DNA of 64,000 nt from Cognaticolwellia sediminilitoris. GTDB taxonomy: Bacteria > Pseudomonadota > Gammaproteobacteria > Enterobacterales > Alteromonadaceae. The number at the start of each line of letters is the position of its first letter. The first letter of the stretch is position 1. The stretch spans positions 1 to 64,000 of the forward strand of contig NBOG01000009.1 in assembly GCA_002104535.1 (NCBI GenBank). The letters are read 5' to 3'. This document shows, in pieces, positions 62,901 to 64,000 of the stretch. Under the pieces are notes generated by a model. It was not told where the DNA came from. It saw only the letters and a program-made list of their open reading frames with translations, and did not search any database. The position numbers and the translations under genes were made by a program.

Positions 62901-64000
62901 TTAACGCTTGCTATGATACTTAGCTGGCGTGGTTTTATTCGGTAAAGTCGCTTTCATAAATTCACGAATATCTTGGTTAGAGGCTTCTAAATCTTTATAA
63001 CGTAAATACATCATGTGGCCGCTTTTATAACCTTTGAATGACAATCTATCACGCATTTCACCACTTGGGTCAAGCTGCCAAAGCGTGTATTTTGCATCAA
63101 AGTAGTTAGTAGCACCATCGTAGTAACCTGATTGGATCATGACATTTAAATACGGGTTTTGTGCCATGGCTAAGCGCAAGTTTTCACCAGTTTTATTGTT
63201 GCTTCTGTCCCAAGGGTGAACATTACCAAACATATTATATTTAACGTCAGTTTTATAATTTAACTCTTCACGTAAATAGTAATTAATTGCCGGCGTAAAA
63301 CTGTGTAACCATGACGTTAGTTCAGCGCTGTAATCAGGGCGACTACCAGTTGCCTTTTCATCAATGCCTAAATAACGAGAATCTAAACGGCCGACTGTTT
63401 GCTCTCGATCACGCAATATTTCTTTCCAGAAGTAAGACGCTTCAATATCTAAGTTATTACGCAGAACTTCTTTTACTGATAAACCAGAATATCGAGCTAC
63501 TTGTTCAGCGATACGTTGTTTTTCATCTTCAGCAATAAAGCCACCTTTGGCGAGTGCAGGTAAATACTCATCGATAGTAAACGTTTCAATCTCAGGTAAA
63601 ATTTCTAATAAATCCTGATTTTGTAAATCACTGGCAAGCGCTTTGTGGTACCAAGCTGTTGCTGCAAAGTAGGGCAAACGGTTAGCTGCTTTAACTGGGC
63701 CGTCACGTTTTATACCTATATCGGTTGGTGATACTAAAATGACGCCATTCAAATACATCCATTGGCGCGACTGAAGCTCTAAAGCTAAGCCTGAAACGCG
63801 CGTAGTGCCGTAGCTTTCACCGATCAAGTATTTAGGTGACTGCCAGCGATTATTGCGGCTAACAAAGGTGTTAATCCAATCTGCTAAATATTTTACGTCT
63901 GCATTGACGCCGAAGAACATTTTTTTCTGCTCTTCTTTAGAAGGCATTTTGCCTTCTTTATTAGGTAAAACGCGTGAGTAACCGGTATTAACAGGGTTAA
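62901..64000 (-). CDS. S10 serine carboxypeptidase-like protein (partial, 5' end outside)
   Basis: At least 365 codons of a leftward gene that continues past the right edge. The nucleophile motif is 'LIGESYGTTRVSGLALEL'. 'GYYDGATNYFDAKYTLWQLD' and the C-terminal 'SFKGYKSGHMMYL' supply the candidate catalytic Asp and His, as in S10 peptidases. Upstream of the first internal ATG (63947) the frame stays open and reads 'NPVNTGYSRVLPNKEGK', a family segment, which shows the true start is outside. It is probably a periplasmic or secreted carboxypeptidase. Confidence 0.88.
   Translation of the reverse strand, partial: NPVNTGYSRVLPNKEGKMPSKEEQKKMFFGVNADVKYLADWINTFVSRNNRWQSPKYLIGESYGTTRVSGLALELQSRQWMYLNGVILVSPTDIGIKRDGPVKAANRLPYFAATAWYHKALASDLQNQDLLEILPEIETFTIDEYLPALAKGGFIAEDEKQRIAEQVARYSGLSVKEVLRNNLDIEASYFWKEILRDREQTVGRLDSRYLGIDEKATGSRPDYSAELTSWLHSFTPAINYYLREELNYKTDVKYNMFGNVHPWDRSNNKTGENLRLAMAQNPYLNVMIQSGYYDGATNYFDAKYTLWQLDPSGEMRDRLSFKGYKSGHMMYLRYKDLEASNQDIREFMKATLPNKTTPAKYHSKR

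Noticed and set aside
1-64000. CRISPR array, prophage or complete insertion sequence
   Set aside because: No regularly spaced repeats, no phage structural genes and no intact transposase gene were seen.

Overview
The window is about 64 kb of AT-rich chromosome from a marine gammaproteobacterium. Gene content, protein style and synteny point to Alteromonadales, most likely Colwelliaceae (Colwellia or Thalassotalea-like). This assignment is inferred from reading the sequence; no database was searched. Most of the window is ordinary chromosomal backbone, with a few accessory stretches between housekeeping genes.

Layout. 1-660: end of an rRNA operon (23S 3' end, long spacer, 5S) followed by tRNA-Tyr and a terminator. 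890-5250: two RhlE-type DEAD-box helicases enclosing YaiI, a hotdog thioesterase and a DUF2750 protein. 5315-8171: leftward genes for a DsbA-like protein, a DUF900 esterase, an unknown protein and a small cysteine-rich protein. 8267-15532: glycerol kinase, topoisomerase III, and a pair formed by a DUF3857/transglutaminase protein and a TPR lipoprotein. 15601-24712: an acetyltransferase, a signalling block (CheB-CheR fusion overlapping a GGDEF-EAL protein, an SBP_bac_3 protein, a PAS-GGDEF protein) and an Hsp20 chaperone. 25128-29901: a three-gene ABC system resembling GldA/GldF-GldG plus DUF4340. 30030-31135: a small membrane protein overlapping an RpoH-like sigma factor. 31342-34672: a secreted GH16 glucanase and a 7TMR-DISM diguanylate cyclase.

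34761-40254 is the most interesting accessory stretch, an NAD cassette. Leftward genes encode an SPFH protein, a divergent NAD-kinase-like protein, a short PRPP synthetase and nicotinamide phosphoribosyltransferase (NadV). A divergent NrtR-type Nudix regulator faces them. I find five copies of one palindrome (TGTGTC-N5-GACACA type, more or less degenerate) at the three promoters of this cassette and nowhere else that I noticed. They look like operators for the regulator. This ties the SPFH and kinase-like genes to nicotinamide salvage.

40355-49255 holds yhiN, an aspartate/glutamate-rich lipoprotein, a peroxiredoxin, rsmJ, a tag-type glycosylase, prlC and gor. The yhiN-rsmJ-prlC-gor order echoes the E. 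coli yhiN-to-gor region. 49597-54699 is an RND efflux pair with a TetR operator in front and the TetR gene behind. 55205-58650 is a long AT-rich leader with two perfect DnaA boxes, then polA. 58785-59770 is a patch of small elements: a 27-residue membrane peptide, a cupin gene split by a MITE-like insertion, a palindromic element, and a promoter-terminator pair that could encode a small RNA. The window closes with an M16 metallopeptidase lipoprotein and the 3' part of an S10 carboxypeptidase gene that runs off the right edge.
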